Shown here one piece after another: positions 34,196 to 46,694 of a DNA stretch of 64,000 bases; the first letter of the stretch is position 1; the number at the start of each line of letters is the position of its first letter. The notes under the pieces were generated by a model, which was given only the letters and a program-made list of their open reading frames with translations, was not told where the DNA came from and ran no database searches. The translations under genes and the position numbers were made by a program. Origin of the DNA: Ectocarpus siliculosus (Eukaryota; Sar; Phaeophyceae; Ectocarpales; Ectocarpaceae); NCBI GenBank assembly GCA_000310025.1, contig FN648444.1, forward strand, positions 92,549 to 156,548. Direction: 5' to 3'.

Positions 34196-36691
34196 ATGGA
34201 CTGGGCTCCCGCCGACGTCGCCCCGTCGAGCTCTTCAGCTGTCGGCTTCGGGGAGCCTGCGGGAAAGGGAACAGCTTCCCCAGATGCAACGATGGTGTCC
34301 GCTCCCACCAACAACCTGAACCCACACGCAGACCCGGGCCACCACCCGCCCGCACCACCGGCTGCTGCGGTGGCAACTGTTTCGGCAATTGCTGGACCGT
34401 CCGGACAGGCACATGGGGGGTGGGAAGGTGTAGCGGGGAACCAGGAAGGAGAGCCCGATGCCGCCGCCACGGCCCGATCGACGGATCCACGACCGGCAGG
34501 CGGGCGTGGTCGAGACAGGACGCCCCCGCCGCGGTCGACCACGGGCCCGGCGGCTTCCAACTCCGCGATCATTGCCGTTGTCGACCTGCGTGCCCTTCAT
34601 CAGCAGCAGCAGCGGGCTCGGGCTGAATGCGACGACTTGGTGCAGAGGGGTCTGCCCACGGAAGCGTCGCCGTCTCCTTCGCAACAGAATGCTCCGTCGC
34701 ACGGGCAGCAGCAGCAGCAGCGCCCCAGCCCTGACAACGGCGGAGACAACAAGAGCACCCAGAAGAGAAAGAGGAAGTCCGGTAGAAAGGCCAAAAAGAA
34801 AGACACGGACGAGCACCAACCGGCCGGGACGGGCGCTACTTTCTATGCGCCTGGAAGCGTGCCGTCGGGGGCGTGGCCCGCTGTGCCAGCGACAACGAGA
34901 CCGTCGACGAATCCACGGGCAGCGAGAGGGCGAGGTCGAGAGGCGACGCTACCGGCGTGGATGACTGCGACCCAGGCAACTCCGCCGGGTGGACTTCAAC
35001 CGCAAGCGGGGCCTGGAACCAATTCGCGGATGCCCGGGCCTACGGGGTTGCCCTCATCTGGGCCGCAACAGGGTGCCCAAACCACTGCCCACGGCGACAA
35101 CAAGACAAAGAATAAATCAGAACCAAATGACAAGAAAACCCAAGGAAGAGGAGCCACCACACTGGCGTCCGCAGCATGGCCTACCGACTACCACCAGGAA
35201 ACGTCAACAACGGTGGCAGTGCACGGTCGAGGAGCCCCGCTCGGGACGACGGTGCCTTCCGGGGCACGCACAAATGCTGCGCCAGGCGGGCTCCAACAGC
35301 AACCGCAGCTTGCGAGCCCTCGGGCTCCTCGACCTCTACCGGCCGGGTTGAACTCGTCTCGCCCTAAAGAGAATAATCAGATTGTTTCCTTTGGCAAGGG
35401 GAGCGCTAGCATCCAGAACAAACCGAAAAAGAACAAGAAAAAGAAAAATAACAAGAAAAAGAAGAAGCCCCAAGCGGCCGGGACAAGCACTACCCAATCG
35501 GCGTGGCCTTCACCCGCCGACCTAAAGAGAAGCGATGGGAGTGCGATTATTCAGAAACTTGCTGGGCCTGCACCCGCAGCTACGGTCAAGTCGAACCACC
35601 GTGCCCCCAAGAATGGGTGGGTGGCAGCGGTCGGCGCTTTCCACGGACAGGGGGCGTCAAAAACGGTGTGGGCAGGGGGCGGCAGTGGGCCTTCAAGGCC
35701 CAAGAGAAACCGGGAAGAAGAGCTAACGACGGCCGAGATAACCACCCGACTGCGCGATCCGAGCAAGGCGCCGGGGCAGCAGCAGCAGCAGCAAACGCCT
35801 GACGAGATGATCGACATGGTACGGCGGATGGCCAGCATGGGGGTAGCGACGGTGCCGAAGAAGAAGAAATCGACTCTTGACGCAAGCAGGGAGCCGAAGG
35901 TGATTTTCAACATATAGCTCAATAATTAGGTGTTCGCGCGTGTTCGCGGCTTGTAGGTCACGCCCGCGGCGGTGCTAGCGTATCCTGTGGAGCATCACAA
36001 CACGCTTTGGGTGAGGTCACCGAATGGCGGAAGTTCTGACGGCTGCGGTTGCTGCGCAGGCCCCAGGAACAAAAGATCGTGGCGAAAGTAGGAAAACAAA
36101 ACAACTTGTGTGTCTTTCGCCTTGTCCAAGAACAACGAGTCTTGTTGCGCTGGTAGTCCTTCTGCGTGGCTACAGGGCGTGAAAAAGTGAGTAAATACCA
36201 GACAGAAAGCTCCCCTCCTTGTTTTTGACGGTGTTATGCGCGTATTCCCGGTTTTCATGGAACGCGCGGCAAGAACATCAGCACTTTAGTTTGCCATTTT
36301 GCCCGACTACGACCAAGCAACGGTTTTGCCAGAGGTTCGTGGTTCCACCCAATAGTGATCCTTGGTTGAAACAACTGCCAAGTCCAACAGTTGGCGACTG
36401 TCAAGTCCAACAGTTGGCGCTCGTGCCTCCAACCTGTGCTCAGCATTGTCTGTTTGCTGTATCCCTTTTCGCCAATCTCTTTCCGCAGGCGCTGATCGCT
36501 ACCAGGGCCCGATTCCGGATAATACACCACCACGCCCTTCCGAGCCAGCAGCAGTTGGTACTTTATAAGCCACCAACCTTCAACATCGCCAGCGGCCGAA
36601 GCGGCGCAACCAGAAGCAACCAATCGTCGTGGGTCCCGCCCCCACGTGCCCCTCTTGCCATCAAGCCTTCAACTTGGACGACCCCGAAGCA

Positions 36692-36724
<33 letters not shown>

Positions 36725-39700
36725 CTCTCCTCTTGTGGTTATCGACGGAACCGATATCGCGCTTACCTACTGGAGAACGGATGACCGGTGGTCCGCTCTC
36801 CAGCCTCTGCTGGCAATCCAGGTGTGTGCGTCGTCGCTCCCTTTCGATCGGGCGCGTGATTGGTCGGTGCTGGTATTGCGCCGATGCATCGGTGGGTTCA
36901 ACGTGCTGGGAGGTGGTCTATCCCACCGGATTGCTTTAACAGCATGGCTCGAACCGTTGTTGTGTGCATGAAGCTTGCGCGTCTCTGTGAAGTTGTGTTG
37001 TTATTGTGTGTCAACCGCTGTTGCCGTCCTACCTGAAACCGCCTCCCCTGCACCACCCTTAAACCAGCAAGACTATTGGTTCGCCTAGAGGACACAGGCA
37101 GTATGGTGTAAGGAAAACTCCTCAGCTCCCGCTCTCGCTGTCGTTCTCTTGCTTGAGCAGTTTTTCAAGGAACGGGGAGTGCCATGCGTGGCCTTTCTAC
37201 CCCGCGAACGCGTCTACGGCGTCACCCCTCAAGACGGTGAGATGCGAAAACAGTTTCGATACACATCCCTTCTTGCGGCATGAGGGTGCGGCGTGACCGG
37301 AGTTAGTGAAGCCTTCCGTTGTTTGGGCGTTGGGGTGTGGGCAACTTGGAACTGGGGAAGATGTGGTGGCGGCAGCATCGCGAACTCGACAATATGATCC
37401 GAGCAAAATTGCGATCAGGTTGTGGATCACACACTCCGCGTAGACATGGTTCCTGCTATGTCAGCGAGTACACGCCATGGCGCGCTCGTTATCTCTTGCC
37501 GTTGCACCGCGTGTAGTCCGCGTTCCATTCTCTCGTGCGGTGGTCCGTGATAACTTTGAGTTGCAACTTCCTGAACTTCTCATCCTCCGCGCCTTTGTTG
37601 TTTGCGTCTTTCGAAGAAACGCACGTCAGTAACTTTGGGTGATTTTGGTAGCCCTTCCGTAACTCCATGTTTGGTAGCAAACTGGGTTCCCAAAACCTTG
37701 GTTATCGGCAATATATACTGCTACCTGGCTACTTTACCCGTTTGGATGCGGGGCCCTTTCTTTGCTCGAATCATGGCCCCCCCTAGTTGTTCTTGGCTGG
37801 TAAATAATCACTTGTTCCGTATTCAGGGGGATCGCCGATTAGTTTCGAGGGAAGTTTCCTGCGGTCGGATCTAGTGCACAAAGACATGCGTCGACCAGTA
37901 GTGGGAGTCCGCGCTGGGGCATACTCATTGCCCACGTTTGGCATGCCCCGCCCCAACCCCTTGAACCCGGTCGGCTCTTCCCCATTGATGACAGATTTCT
38001 ACACCGCGTTTCACGAGGCGCGGAGCCGCAGAGCAATCTCGGAAATCCCGCAGGGAGCAAACGCGAGTCTTTTCATTCTCAAGTGAGTGTACACCCCCCC
38101 ACATTGACGGCACGAGGTGTCTAGATTGATCAGAAAGCCCCCAGGGCATAAAACTCCTAGGAGGGTCTCGGGACGCTAGCAGCGGCCCGCGTGGCAGGCC
38201 GAGGTGGTAATCGGCGCTATACCGAGCAAGGTGTGTTCGGCGAAGGACAGGGTTGGCAATTGGCAGCAAAATGTTTTGGTATGCGCCCCCGGCCCTGGTT
38301 AGGGAGCACGCCTGTCATTGGAGAGCATGGAAAGCTGAGCCGTTTCATCACGCGAGCCAGGTTTTGATGTAGCAGTGGTACGCTTCGACGGCGCAACTGT
38401 GAGTCCTGATACTGCGACATCCGGTCCATGGCCAAGAAGACATGTTGAAAATATGCCGGATACCAAAATTATGCACTCATTCCAACGCGCTTTTAATCCC
38501 TGTTTGCTTTCGGGAGCCATCTCCCATTACCACACCATGACTTTGCTTGCGAAGGTGGGCAAAACTAACCAGCATCGCCCGCGCGCGCCACTTCGGTCAT
38601 GGCTGTGGTAGTTATGGCTATCCGCATATCCGTGAATTGACCACGGCAACATGACACAACTCCCTCGTTCGGACCCCCCTTGGGTGCTTTCTCCCTGGCT
38701 GCTGCAGGCACGCCATCGAAAACAACGCCTACGTGGTCACTAACGCGCAGCTCAGCGGCCACATCGCCAGCCCGGCGACACTAGGTGCGCGACATGGTGT
38801 TGTGAATCTTGTTTTTGGCGGTGTGGATGACTGCACGCTGACGAACTATCGTCGGTGGGAGCGAGAAGCCTGCTCGGTTCTTTCCAAACGGCTACTTTTT
38901 TTTTCACGCGGAAACAGAGGTTGTTGGTCTGGGGGGGGGAAGGATCGAATGAACAACTGGCGTTTACCGTGGCAAAACGTGTTCCACCACAACATCCAAG
39001 TCAGCCGTTGTTGCGACTGGATCGTTAGGTCGCTTACCCGGCAGCACAAGTTGGTCTCGTGGGCGCATTCGCTCGTGGTTACATTTCAGCGGTGCTTGGA
39101 CGCAGTGATTCCCCTGCATGCCGCACAACAACGCCTCCGCCGGTCGTGATACACTTCTCTGTTCGAAATGATAACGACCATTTGGATACAAGCACGGATA
39201 CCACAACGGTCCTATTTTTCCGAACAGAGTGGTAGCTGCTGGGGAACACCTTTCTCTACCGACACCGGTGTGTACCGTGCAAAATCGATGCCCTGCGTTC
39301 CCTTCGCTTCCCGCCGCAGCTTCTCTGGGGCAGACCAAGAACGAACTACACTCTTACCTCTCCCGCTCTCATGTGCGCTACACATTCGCCGGAGATGACT
39401 TCACGCCCGACCCTGAAGCGCCGCTCATCAAGGTAAGCCCGTGAACCCCTCGTTGGCCTGTTACCCGCGGACGGATAGCACCAGCGGCGCACGTGCAGAG
39501 AGCATGGCTGCGCGTCAGCGACTCCCCCGCTTTTTACGTGTCTTGCCTTTATTGGTGTGATGTGAGAATCGTCCCATGCGATCAGAGCAAGGGTATGCAT
39601 TCGTGGGCCGGGCATTCGGGTAAAAATGGTGCGAGCTTGCGACGTCACTCACGCACGCGGAACAGGGGGGGGGCATCACCGCCATCAATCGCTTGTGGGC

Positions 39701-39973
39701 CTCTTCTTGCCCTGCAACCTCGTGCATCAGGACGGGGTGTCAAGGTGTATCTCTGTGTCTTCATCCCGTCATTTTCGTTTTAACTGGAGTACTTTCGACA
39801 AGGCACTGACACGCACGCACTACCGTCACACCGAATCCTCTCTCACTAACGGTCTTCGGCAGATGTTCGCGAAGCAGGCGTCGGGAGCAAACCAGACGAG
39901 GGGCAACACGACACGCGGGAGAACAACCGAGCCTGGCGTGATCACCTCTCCATTCCCTCACCCAACCATGTGA
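34196..39973 (+). CDS. LPAWM-repeat protein with C-terminal NYN (Regnase-like) domain, complete
   Basis: Seven exons join in phase: 34196-35899, 36489-36821, 37161-37236, 37827-38082, 38708-38784, 39320-39432, 39863-39973; 2670 nt, 889 aa. Residues 1-568 are low-complexity, with Lys-rich patches, Gln runs and repeated modules around TLPAWMTATQATPPGG and PTGLPSS. A poly-Pro run in exon 2 precedes the NYN fold: PLVVIDGTDIALTYW, RWSALQPLLAIQFFKERG, VPCVAFLPRERVYGV, LKHAIENNAYVVTNAQLSG, then ELHSYLSRSHVRYTFAGDDF. This follows the order of ZC3H12/Regnase ribonucleases. The later acidic residues of that active site (DD before the helix, and the Asp of SND) appear replaced (ASLF, TNA), so it may be a non-catalytic NYN protein that binds RNA. 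No CCCH zinc finger was seen. An 85-residue stretch in exon 4 has no family counterpart. Confidence 0.85.
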
Positions 39974-40213
39974 ACACGCCCGAGAGTCGTTCTCCACGCA
40001 TTAACAAAAACATACTCCTACCCTAGCGTGACCATCGATGTGAGCCTGGCGCGCGTCTTCTTTGAGGCGAGACAGTTTACGCCCACGCGTGCTGAGCTGC
40101 CGTCGGGGCTCTAGTTTGGTCGACGTGTGCGGGGAAGTACACAACATAGCAGAGGTGACGTATACAAAAACTATGAAGGCGGATGCGGCCACTCCTTTTC
40201 TCAATGAGGGCTG

Positions 40214-40516
40214 GTGCTGATGTATTGCGCGGACTGTCGACGAAGTGCGCTGAGTTGTTTGGCAGGAACAGATTGCATTGCCATCCGATTGGCTGGTGGT
40301 CCTTGCTCGTACAAGGGGGGAGGGGGGAAGGCCATCCAGCTAGATGGAACTTCAGAGGGTGGCAGTGCCAAGCTGTCGTTAACACTGCAGCACGGCACCC
40401 GCATTTTTTTTGGTTTCACAAAAAAGGCGTGTGAACACCCAAAACAATTCGAGGGAGCCAAAACCTGGAGCACGCACGTGCCAAAAGATGTTTTGAGGAT
40501 CTCCATTTCGCCGTAA
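40214..40516 (+). CDS. Possible short ORF or terminal exon, unidentified
   Basis: An open frame with a plausible composition from about residue 24 on (AIQLDGTSEGGSAKLSLTLQ, then GTRIFFGFTKKACEHP) ends at TAA 40514-40516. It looks like beta-rich protein, but no family is recognised and no upstream exon was joined. It could be chance. Confidence 0.22.
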   Translation: MLMYCADCRRSALSCLAGTDCIAIRLAGGPCSYKGGGGKAIQLDGTSEGGSAKLSLTLQHGTRIFFGFTKKACEHPKQFEGAKTWSTHVPKDVLRISISP

Positions 40517-40798
40517 ATGATAAAATATTTCCCAGCACGGAGACATCTCTTGGGTCTGTTTGTCCAGGAAACGATTGTACGATGTAGTCGTTGATCGTGC
40601 GCAACCTAAGCCATGAAACCTCAGGCTTGGCGCTACATGACTTTGGTTGCCAGATTCTGGTATCACCCTTGCTAGGTTGTGCGGGGTCCTGGACGGCATT
40701 CTGGCAGACAGGTCGAAACGGGCGGGCAAGCCAGAAAAAATAACAGTGGCGTTCGAAAAAAACTATAGCTTCCTGATGAGGATATCGATCGCCCCGTG

Positions 40799-40830
40799 AG
40801 GAGGGGGGGGCGGGGGGGGGGCGAGGGGCT
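40799..40830 (+). repeat. G-rich tract able to form a G-quadruplex
   Basis: Runs of 9 and 10 G separated by single C, followed by GCGAGGGG, lie in the intergenic region. No function is implied by position. Confidence 0.5.
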
Positions 40831-43800
40831 CAGTGCAGTGGTGTACCAAAACTCTCCAGGCACGGCTCCTTGTTGGTTGATTCTCTGTCTTGAGACTGAC
40901 TGTACCCTTAGCTTCTGCTATTTCAAAGATTCGTCATGTTCCAGATAGTTTCAATTGTAGGATAGGTAGTTTGTTGCTGTTGTTGTTTTTGTTCGTGATT
41001 GTTTATGTTTTCGCTGGGCGTACTACATGCCGGGGACAAGGACTCCCCCCGCAGTCCACCGGGGAGATGTTGCCGCGTGTGGCTAGGACGCAATGGTGCC
41101 GCTTGTTTGCTCGAGGATTCTGGCTCTCTGCCTCGTGTTTCTGCGCGTTGACGAGATTGGCTGATCGTGCTCTCTGAATGGAGCTGTATTTCTCATTGCC
41201 AAAGTTATGCGACGATCTGCTTTGACACGGGGCGGCTAGTGAGTGCTGCTGCTCAAGGCGCACGGAAGGTTCAAGACGTTTCGCCGTAAGCAGACATGAG
41301 TATCGTCGCCATGGGCCATTGGTACGTCGTGCTACGCCGTTGGACAGCATTAAAAGCGGGAGAAGGGGTAGGAAGAGTGAAGCCTCGTAAAACTCTTGCT
41401 GCGGGCTGAGAGAGCCGTGCGACAGATTGAGCTTTCCTCTGTGAGGATGAAAATGTGTTGATTTCCCAAGCATATCGTGTTTGTCCGAAGTGCATCATAG
41501 GCACGTCGAAAAAATGTCTTGGAAGGGGTCCCTTGTTTCCTGACTGATAGGCACCAGGTACACACCATTGAATAGATTTTGTAAGCGGGTCGACCGTCCG
41601 TTCGGTGTTTGTTCGACACGATCACGCGAAACGCGAAGCTTGCCACTCTGCTTGTTCCGCTATCCACGCGACCCCATGATAAGCAGCGACAACAATAGAA
41701 ACCCACGCGGCTCCGGGATCAGCCTCGACGCACACATCGACCTTTTTGAAGCCCTTGCTTGTTGTCATATGCGGTGTAGACTTCCTGTGCACCTCCTGTC
41801 TAAGGCTTGATTTTGTACTGGCTAGCTTGTGGCAGAGGATGTTCACGGTTTTCGGTTGTAAGAGCTCGGGGAAGATGCCGTACGGAATAGGGGCACTCTT
41901 TGTACGAGTAGTGGCGGTGTAGGGCAAAGTCCTCGTCCAGGTAGATGGAGCATCACATAGTGAGGGGGGGGGCTATACTCATAGTCGTGCATACCGTAGT
42001 CGTTAGACCATTGACCTCGCATCCCTACAAAGCCGGGACGGAGCACGCCGGGTTCTCACCGGGCTTGTTGGGGGGGGAGGGGGCAATGGACACAAAATGC
42101 AATCGAATAAATCGGGCCGAAGTAGTTTCAATAATAGGGACCTCCCGTGGAGGAAAAGCTACGAAAGTAAGGCTCGTGGAGTGCGTCGTTGTGCAATATC
42201 CACCGAAACCCTTGACATCCTACTTGTGTGCATGTCGGATGGTGAGTCGTGCATGCATACAAGAGGATATGCTACAGAAGAAGTACAAACGTAGCTCTTT
42301 GCAGTGTAGACATCATGGGCCTCTTTGGTGAGCGAGCTGAAACCTTCTAACGATACCGGGCGAGGTTGAAACAACTCGTACGCAGGAACCATCTTGCAGT
42401 TAAGCCCACCGGAAAAACTACCAACAACATTGAGGCCAATATCCTACCTATGATCATGCTTTAAGACATCCGAAAACATTGCGCTTGTCGACTCCATCCC
42501 TTGACGTGGATTCGGTCTGAACCAAGCTCAATCTAATTGTAGGCAACCTTCGTCATGAAATCTCGGACTTGGCTCTGCCTGGCTAAGAGGGAGTTGTGGC
42601 TGTTCCTTTCCGGCTTGATTCCAGAGCCCTTCAACGACAGCACGCCAAGAGAACACGAAGCGATGGGAAGGATTACGAATAACATCAGTTTCGTGGTGTA
42701 CTGCTATAACATTTTTGAACAAGAGTGCTACCGTCGAGCTTTGTTCATGAATTGATGTCGATACAGAACGATAGTACAGGGTATGACTGCTCGAACCTTC
42801 TTCTTGCTGCCGATGAGCCCCCTGGCCGCGGCTATGTGACCGATCTGCCTCTTCCCGCGACGTGCCAAGGGTAGCGCCGTGTCGGGGTTGCCGGCTGGCT
42901 GAGGGTGGTTGTCCCTTGCGTCAACAATAACCACGCTGAAGAACATTCCCAAAGCATCCTGCTCCTCATCCGGCACGCTGTTCCTCTCTTTCACAGACTG
43001 TCGCCGAAAATGTAGAAAACAGCGGAGAGAGGAACGACTTGGTATAGATGCCTCAACATTCTCTGTGATAGCAGCGAGGTGCGAACGGAAAAGCTTGTGA
43101 GAACCAACCCCGAGAATTGTTTGTAGGAAAACTGCTAATACGTTGTAGATTCCCCGGATGGCCAATCCCTCGCGGGGTTAACACAAGAAGAGGGGCCGGT
43201 AAAAAAATATCAATGAAGCAACGTCAGAGCTACAACAACGTCTCTGCAGCCCTTCGCTATTGAGGGAAGGCCTTGGTGTCAGGTGCGCTGCGTTACATCA
43301 GGAAGCGGGGGGTCGTTTTTTCCAGGGCAGACACTGAGGGCCGTCGGGCAATGCAAACATGAAAACCCCCTAATGCTGTGGTCGGCTCTGTCGGGGGCAG
43401 TGCCCACGATTTTCCCTGACACTATGCATCAATGCATCGTTTTTTCCCCTGTGCTTGTGACACAAACCTCACTCTTGTTGTAGTAGTGTCTTGTGATGAG
43501 CTCGAATGCGTCCAGTGTGGTGGTAGTATTTCTCGCTTTGTCTAGATGACTTAGGAAGGAAAGCATCTCCAAGAAAACATGTTTGGCATGAACAAAGCAT
43601 CATGCGAAGTGACTCTTGAGGAGGGTGGGTTCTAGAACGCAAGGAGTCCAAGGGAACATAAGTTTAATTTGTGGCCGTTGAGAAGTGATCAGTGATCAAC
43701 GGGTGGTCCGTCGTGCGTGACGTCATGAGCACCAGATTGAAGACCTTATACGATAATCAAAAGTAGCACAGGCAGCTTCGACCTCCCCTCGTCCTTGTAC

Positions 43801-43913
43801 TAGCTCGGCGACTTCATTGGTGAACTTGGTTTTTGGAATATGATATGCGATGCATGAGTTTGTAGGCGCTAGATGCGCGATGTACTCGTCGGGGCTAGAC
43901 TGTCGTTGCTCAC

Positions 43914-45128
43914 CTGACACTTGTCTTCCTTTTCTCTGCCGAGCGCATCTATTCGTCCTTCGCTGTGCACGTACACGTGGCTCACGCCTCGGCTGCAGTT
44001 CTCCTCCAGAGCCTTCGCCAGCACCCTAACGCCTTCCATGCTCATCTACCGACAACGGTTATACGCGGTGGGGTGCAGCCCACATGGTCAGGTCGGCTGA
44101 GGGAGTCTGGGGTCGTTGTTCTCCAGCATGCAAAGCAAATATGAAATAAGGTGATCCATCAACATTCAGAAGGATGGTTAGTTTTTGTTTTCACTGAACT
44201 TGAACATAAAAAGAGATGAAACCTTGGCTACATCGCGGAATGCTGACGGTGCTGTGAGTGTAATGGCGGTAGAAGAGCGCTTTCATCACCTCAGGTCAGG
44301 GAGAGTTTGGTAAAGTAGACATAGAAGGATCGTGCTTGGAGCTCGAGATGAACGGTGGATGACATCGTAGTAACGGGACCGTTCGGTACATCTTGTCGCA
44401 CCACCATCACCTGATTGCATGTGAGGTCGAGTCTCCTCAAACCGCATGATGCCAGTCGCAGAACGGTAGCTAAGCTTGCCGCGCCGGCGTCGCCGATGTA
44501 GTTCATGCTGCGAATTTCAACCGTAATCAGCCATCAAAGCACCAGATGAGGCGATGTACGCGAACATTTGATTGATTACACTAGCTTTCCTCATAATAAA
44601 TCGGATAGTGAGCGACAGGCCTTCAATCCGGTAAGTTGTGAAAGAGGTCAATAAACAAGGTAAATGACATAAAGTACAGTAGTTTCCTACAGTTCATCGC
44701 GCCTCAACAAAAAAAAAACTAGAATCAAACGTTTGTTGAACCAGCCTGTCGAATAATATGGCAGCCAAGCATATTCTCGCGTCTCCCCCGATACTGGTTG
44801 CTCGATTTTTGCTTGACCGCGATTTTCCACAACGCACACTCGGGTTGAGCATTCCACACACGTATGAATAGCTTGTCCAGGCCAAGCACACGCCGGCCTC
44901 GTGCACGCGGTGTTCGTCACCCGGTATGTCCCTCCGTGAGGTCACAGGCAGTGCCCCCATCAGCAAAGAAAGCGCTAAACTACCGTGCAACACGGTGGTG
45001 GTGGGCCTGTGCCCCACCTGAGATTGAGGACTTCCAGCCGGGGGCACGAACACGCGAGCTCCATCACGCCATGAACGTCGAAGTCGTCCAAGCCGCAATC
45101 CGATAGGTCCAGTTCGTTCAAAGCGTGC
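43914..45128 (-). CDS. Leucine-rich-repeat (ribonuclease-inhibitor type) protein, partial model
   Basis: Three exons in gene order join in phase: 45128-45018 (enters in phase 2, ends in phase 2), 44507-44411 and 44045-43914. They encode ALNELDLSDCGLDDFDVHGV, CPRLEVLNLSMNYIGDAGAA, CGLRRLDLTCNQ and GVRVLAKALEENCSRGVSHV. This is the RNI-type LRR pattern (LxxLDLSxCxL; NxIGDxGAxxLAxxL). Such proteins are protein-interaction scaffolds, often with many repeats, so exons are surely missing on both sides: upstream of 45128 a frame to about 45620 ends in a good donor (CAG|GTAGGT) but gives no LRR. The partner is unknown. Confidence 0.55.
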
Positions 45129-46694
45129 CTAGCTGGTTATGTTTGAAGCGCCAAACGAGATCCATGACGTCGGATGCATGTGTTCCCGACCGAAATTCAC
45201 GTCGTGTTTCGCAACGGGAACGTCTAAGGTCGAAGTGTCACGGTCCGGTTGTTTCAACTTCGCATATTCAACTGCGCTCCGGATATTGAACATGCAGTAC
45301 AGTACAGTCACTCTGATTGCGTAGTCTACACGAGATAGCGCAATAAGACATGTGCATGCCTTTGTGAGGAAGTGGGCATCGGGAACTCCAAAGTTGAACA
45401 CGCAATTCCAGTACCTACCTGATGTGCCGTCGTCTCGGCCAGCTACCAGCCCGAACAGCGCCATGTGATTCGAGAGAAGTTGCCGCCTGCACCGCAAAGC
45501 GTCTCCCTTGATGCGTTGGGTAGAGGGCCCAATCGCCAAGGCTGCCCAAAGATAAACACCGGCCATCATCGCATTGAACCATCAACGTTCCAGCCGATGG
45601 CACGTGCACCGGTGAGGACACGTTGGTTCCGCGGGACGGGTTATTTTTTCAGCCACACTGGAAAAATTTAAATGACACCCCATCTGACTTTCAGGCGTGC
45701 TCTTTGTGGCGCGTTCTCTCGAATCCTCCTCCGCGTTGTAAATGAGCAAGATTCAAGGTGTGGCCGAAAGTGGGTACACCTGTTGCGCGTACCCCACTTC
45801 TTCCGGGCTCCTGTTAGTCGCCTCTTCAGGAAAAAAAAATGCCGGTTACCCGCGTCGGGCTTGTCGTTCGCCGAGTGGTGAAGAAGTTAACCTCTTGGTG
45901 AGTGGAGCAACGGAACTATGTGAATACCGGCCATGGGGGTGTGCGATGACTCGAACGTAACGGGTAAATGTCTGCCCTCGGTTCACAACCAAGCCTGGAT
46001 TGCCTTACCCCGAAACTTACAATGGCAGGCGAAAACCAAACCTGCCCTGTACGTCGGTTTGAGGAGAGGTTTGGCGTTGCTTTGCCGAAAGATCTGACGG
46101 GCAGACATAAAGAGGCACAAACCTTCGTCATGCGGAAGATTGCCACCCCCGTTTGCGGCAGGGAGCGGAGGCTTGGTCATCTGGCTGTTGAACTTGTCCA
46201 GCGCTGCGTACAGGCGTTTATGCGTCGTCTCCACGGTTAGGGAAGACTTCAAGCGGACAACCTGAGTCACAGTGCGGACGGCAACAGCAGCGAAGCGTAC
46301 GGATATGTTTGCCAAGATGGCGAGAACCCCGCGCACCAGGAATATGTACCATTCAGGACCAAATGCTGGAGTGTGGACATGTCGCCTAGGGGTGTTCACA
46401 TCGGAAGCCGTTCTCCTACTGTAGATCATGTCGACGTTTGTTTTCGGGAGCTTGCACAGAGAAAATGCAGCAACTGTCATAAGCGCGTTACTCGAAATGA
46501 ACGAGCGTTCAATTCGAGATCTGACTTGCTTTCAAAGCAAAATATAAATCAATTCGAAATTGTTTCCTTTGGTAAACAACACTCACCCACAAATTCCGGA
46601 ACATCAAAATTGAAGGACGGTTCGTGCATAGAAAACCGCTAACGACAGAAGAACGCCGCCGTGAAAAGGCTTTTCACTAACGCAGTAGTGAAGC
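45129..46694. other. Gap between the LRR and coiled-coil genes
   Basis: Frames are open on the minus strand at 45569-45129 and 46480-45983, but no recognised domain or phase-consistent exon was found. The 5' end of the LRR gene probably lies here. Confidence 0.35.

Larger units (their letters stand above)
23079..36821. repeat. Right arm of the inverted duplication
   Basis: This is the inverted counterpart of 159-17637. Relative to the left arm it lacks about 5.6 kb (left 4153-9777) and carries an extra palindromic repeat block at about 28279-29120. The inner end coincides with the MRPS5 start region. The outer end was placed at the end of NYN exon 2, because bases 1-158 no longer match. Confidence 0.88.
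39974..43913. other. Unresolved region with weak exon candidates
   Basis: No complete gene could be built. Candidate coding pieces on the minus strand are about 42997-42810 (GC3-rich, containing DEEQDALGMFFSVVIVDARD, acceptor CAG before TCT), 42392-42300 (starting MVPAYELFQPRPVSLEGF) and about 41940-41820 (LDEDFALHRHYSYKECPY). They may belong to one gene, but splice phases were not matched. A separate + strand frame at 40214-40516 is listed on its own. Confidence 0.3.

Noticed and set aside
159-36821. The inverted duplication considered only as a misjoined pair of alleles
   Set aside because: Uneven divergence, arm-specific genes at the centre, a 5.6-kb deletion and an arm-specific satellite argue for real duplication. 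Misassembly is not excluded without reads.
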